Assembly: GCA_934129895.1 (NCBI GenBank)
Contig: CAKOWY010000005.1
Span: 45,103-109,102 of the forward strand
Direction of reading: 5' to 3'
Source of the DNA: an uncultured Clostridia bacterium
Lineage (GTDB): Bacteria > Bacillota > Clostridia > TANB77 > CAG-508
DNA length: 64,000 nt
A program made the translations under genes and the position numbers. How positions within the stretch are numbered: the stretch's first letter is position 1; every line of letters begins with the position of its first letter. Below are positions 61,736 to 64,000 of this stretch, piece after piece. The notes under the pieces are model-generated. The model made no database searches, was not told where the DNA came from, and worked only from the letters and a program-made list of their open reading frames with translations.

Positions 61736-64000
61736 TTATTTTACAACCTCAACGTCAAGCATCAATTTTTCACCATTAATACTTACTTCTGTATAAGTAT
61801 TTCTTTGTGTATTAAATACAATATTTTCTGTTAAAGTTTCTTTCTTGATTTCAGATTCAAATTTCTTTACAAGTTCTTCTAGCATTTCATTTTCAGATAC
61901 ATATAAGTTTATTTTATCTAATACTTCAAATCCTTTATCTTTTCTCATGTTTTGAACTTTTGATAGAATTTCTCTTACATATCCTTCTTCTTTTAGTTCC
62001 GGAGTTATAGTTGTATCTAATACTACACCAATTTCTCCTTCACCAGCAAATGCAAATCCTTCTTTTCCTTGCATTGTAACAAGTAAATTTTCTGATGTTA
62101 ATTCTATTTGTGTTCCATCAATTTCTATATATTCTACTCCACCATTTTTTACTTTATTTGCTAAATCCATTTGATTTAATTTTGAAATTTCTTCTCTTAT
62201 TTTTGGTATTAATTTTCCATATTCTTTTCCTAATACTGGTAAATTTGGTTTTATTTCAAAATGAACATATTCATTCATATTTGCTCCTAAATCTACTTCT
62301 TTTACATTTAATTCTTCTTTTACTATATTTCCATAGTATTCAGGTAAAGTATCTACAGATATTAACATTTTTGAAAGTGGTTGTCTATTCTTGATATTTG
62401 CTGAATTTCTTGCACTTCTTCCTAATTTTACTAATGAATAAGCTAAATCCATTTCATTTTCAAGTTTTTTATCTATAGCTTTTTCATCAACTTCTGGCCA
62501 TAAGCATAAATGAACACTTTCAGGTGCTTTTTCATCTAATCCTACAACTAAGTTTTGATAAATTTCATCTGTCATAAATGGTACAAATGGTGCTGATATT
62601 TTTATTAAATTTACTAATACTTTATATAATGTTGTATATGCTCCTATCTTATCATCTGTTAATTCTTCTCCCCAGAATCTTTCTCTGTTTGTACGAACAT
62701 ACCAGTTTGAAAGTTCATCTGTAAAATCTTCTATTTGTAGAGCTGCACTTGTTATATCATATTTGTCTAATTTTTCTGCAACTTCTTTTATTAAAGTATT
62801 TAATTTTGATAATATCCATTTATCCATTATATTTTCTGATTTGAAATCAGCATATTTATTTGGATTGAATTGGTCTATTTCTGCATATAAAACATAGAAT
62901 GAATATACATTCCATAATGTACTTAAAAATCCTCTTTGTGTTTCTTGTACATTGTTTAATCCTAATCTTGTTGGTAACCATGGTGCTGAACATGTATAGA
63001 AATGCCATCTTGTTGCATCTGCTCCAACTTGGTCTAATAATACCATTGGATCTACACCATTTCCTTTAGATTTTGACATTTTTTGTCCTTTTTCGTCTAA
63101 AACATGTCCTAATACTATACAGTTTTCATAAGGTGTTTTATCAAATAAACATGTTGATACTGCAAGCAATGTATAGAACCATCCTCTTGTTTGGTCAATT
63201 GCTTCTGAAATAAATTGTGCAGGGAAGTGTTTTTCAAATTCTTCTTTATTTTCAAATGGATAATGTAATTGTGCAAATGGCATTGATCCAGAATCAAACC
63301 AACAATCTATTACTTCTTTAAATCTTGTCATTGTTTTTCCACATTCAGGGCATTTTAAATGTACATTATCTATATATGGTTTATGTAATTCTATTTCATC
63401 TGGACAATCTATTGCTTTTTCTTTTAATTCTGCTATTGAGCCTATACATTCTTCATGACCACATTCACATTTCCATACTGGTAATGGTGTTCCCCAATAT
63501 CTGTCTCTTGAAATTCCCCAATCTATTACATTTTCAAGGAATTTTCCAAATCTTCCTGTTCTAATTGTATCCGGATACCAATTTATTTTGTTGTTATTTG
63601 CAACTAATTCGTCTCTTAATTTTGTCATTGCAACAAACCAACTTTCTTTTGGATAATATAAAAGTGGTGTGTCACATCTCCAGCAATGTGGATATGAGTG
63701 TAAATGTTTTTCTTTTGCAAATAATTTTCCATGTTCTGCAAGCCATTTACAAATATCTTCATTACAATCTCTTACAAATCTTCCTGCCCATGGTTCAACT
63801 TCTGGTACAAATTTTCCTGATTTATCTACTAGATTTACAAATGCTATTCCATTTTGTTTTGCAACTAAACTATCATCTTCACCATAAGCTGGTGCTATAT
63901 GTACAATTCCTGTACCATCTTCTATTGTTACATAATCTCCATGTATTACTTCAAATGCTTTTCCATCTACTTTTGCAAATGGCATTAATTGTTCATATTT
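61736..64000 (-). CDS. ileS: Isoleucyl-tRNA synthetase, eukaryote-like type (3' part)
   Basis: The last 755 codons; the N-terminus lies beyond the right edge. Visible: end of the editing domain (FAKVDGKAFEVIHGDYV), DRYWGTPLPVWKC with CECG/CIGS and CPEC zinc-type pairs, QKMSKSKGNGVD (KMSKS loop), the anticodon-binding domain and the C-terminal beta domain typical of the eukaryote-like IleRS. The DRYWGTPLP variant marks this second type, which in other organisms is less sensitive to mupirocin. No T-box can be judged because the leader is outside. Confidence 0.95.
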   Translation of the reverse strand, partial: KYEQLMPFAKVDGKAFEVIHGDYVTIEDGTGIVHIAPAYGEDDSLVAKQNGIAFVNLVDKSGKFVPEVEPWAGRFVRDCNEDICKWLAEHGKLFAKEKHLHSYPHCWRCDTPLLYYPKESWFVAMTKLRDELVANNNKINWYPDTIRTGRFGKFLENVIDWGISRDRYWGTPLPVWKCECGHEECIGSIAELKEKAIDCPDEIELHKPYIDNVHLKCPECGKTMTRFKEVIDCWFDSGSMPFAQLHYPFENKEEFEKHFPAQFISEAIDQTRGWFYTLLAVSTCLFDKTPYENCIVLGHVLDEKGQKMSKSKGNGVDPMVLLDQVGADATRWHFYTCSAPWLPTRLGLNNVQETQRGFLSTLWNVYSFYVLYAEIDQFNPNKYADFKSENIMDKWILSKLNTLIKEVAEKLDKYDITSAALQIEDFTDELSNWYVRTNRERFWGEELTDDKIGAYTTLYKVLVNLIKISAPFVPFMTDEIYQNLVVGLDEKAPESVHLCLWPEVDEKAIDKKLENEMDLAYSLVKLGRSARNSANIKNRQPLSKMLISVDTLPEYYGNIVKEELNVKEVDLGANMNEYVHFEIKPNLPVLGKEYGKLIPKIREEISKLNQMDLANKVKNGGVEYIEIDGTQIELTSENLLVTMQGKEGFAFAGEGEIGVVLDTTITPELKEEGYVREILSKVQNMRKDKGFEVLDKINLYVSENEMLEELVKKFESEIKKETLTENIVFNTQRNTYTEVSINGEKLMLDVEVVK

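Overview
The window is very AT-rich chromosomal DNA, almost entirely coding, with nearly all genes on the minus strand; only three genes are on plus (24941, 33956, 52973). Gene content points to a low-GC anaerobic fermenting Firmicute of class Clostridia, probably an uncultured gut lineage: fused AdhE, a giant BadF/HgdC-type activase, Asp23/AmaP/DUF2273, YlbF, CmpB-type ABC_trans, zinc-ribbon S14, a eukaryote-like IleRS and an archaeal/eukaryotic-type ProRS. The species cannot be named from this sequence alone. No rRNA, tRNA, CRISPR array, insertion sequence or prophage was seen.

Layout. 1-5.6 kb: miaA, mutL, a GT4 glycosyltransferase and a small unknown gene. 5.7-9.5 kb: a beta-CASP metallo-hydrolase with its own promoter and atypical composition, then a TIGR03943-like protein, an AI-2E-family exporter and a cysteine-rich CBS protein. 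9.7-12 kb: a Pro-rich protein, pyk and rpmF. 12.1-23.3 kb: a merged S10-spc ribosomal protein operon (rpsJ to secY) behind a consensus promoter and a structured leader of about 300 nt. This operon has an extra 73-codon gene between rplW and rplB, lacks rpmD, and stops at secY. 23.4-31 kb: a LysR/2H-phosphoesterase pair divergent from a small gene, then an accessory block of large unknown proteins including an HExxH zincin. 31-38.9 kb: adhE, mgtA and a DUF4116 repeat protein. 38.9-52.8 kb: housekeeping genes (rnr, secG, xseA, nusB, the Asp23 module, proS, scpB, a UPF0182 protein, ftsY). 52.9-58.8 kb: two GC-richer genes with their own promoters and terminators on either side of the giant activase, plus a candidate small RNA. 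58.8-64 kb: uvrA and the 3' part of ileS.

Most unusual features. (1) A candidate sRNA of about 175 nt at 58544-58720 has a sigma-A promoter, an intrinsic terminator, an exposed anti-Shine-Dalgarno-like loop, and a 12-bp match (one G-U) to the Shine-Dalgarno (SD) region of the next gene. (2) This MutL keeps its ATPase and dimerisation regions but has lost the DQHA, AC and CPHGRP endonuclease motifs, and carries ten copies of a 13-residue linker repeat. (3) The S10 operon contains an undescribed small gene and a 12-bp hairpin, and rpmD is missing. (4) Several single-gene cassettes of foreign composition sit in intergenic positions, each with a TTGA-type -35, a 17-bp spacer and TATAAT.
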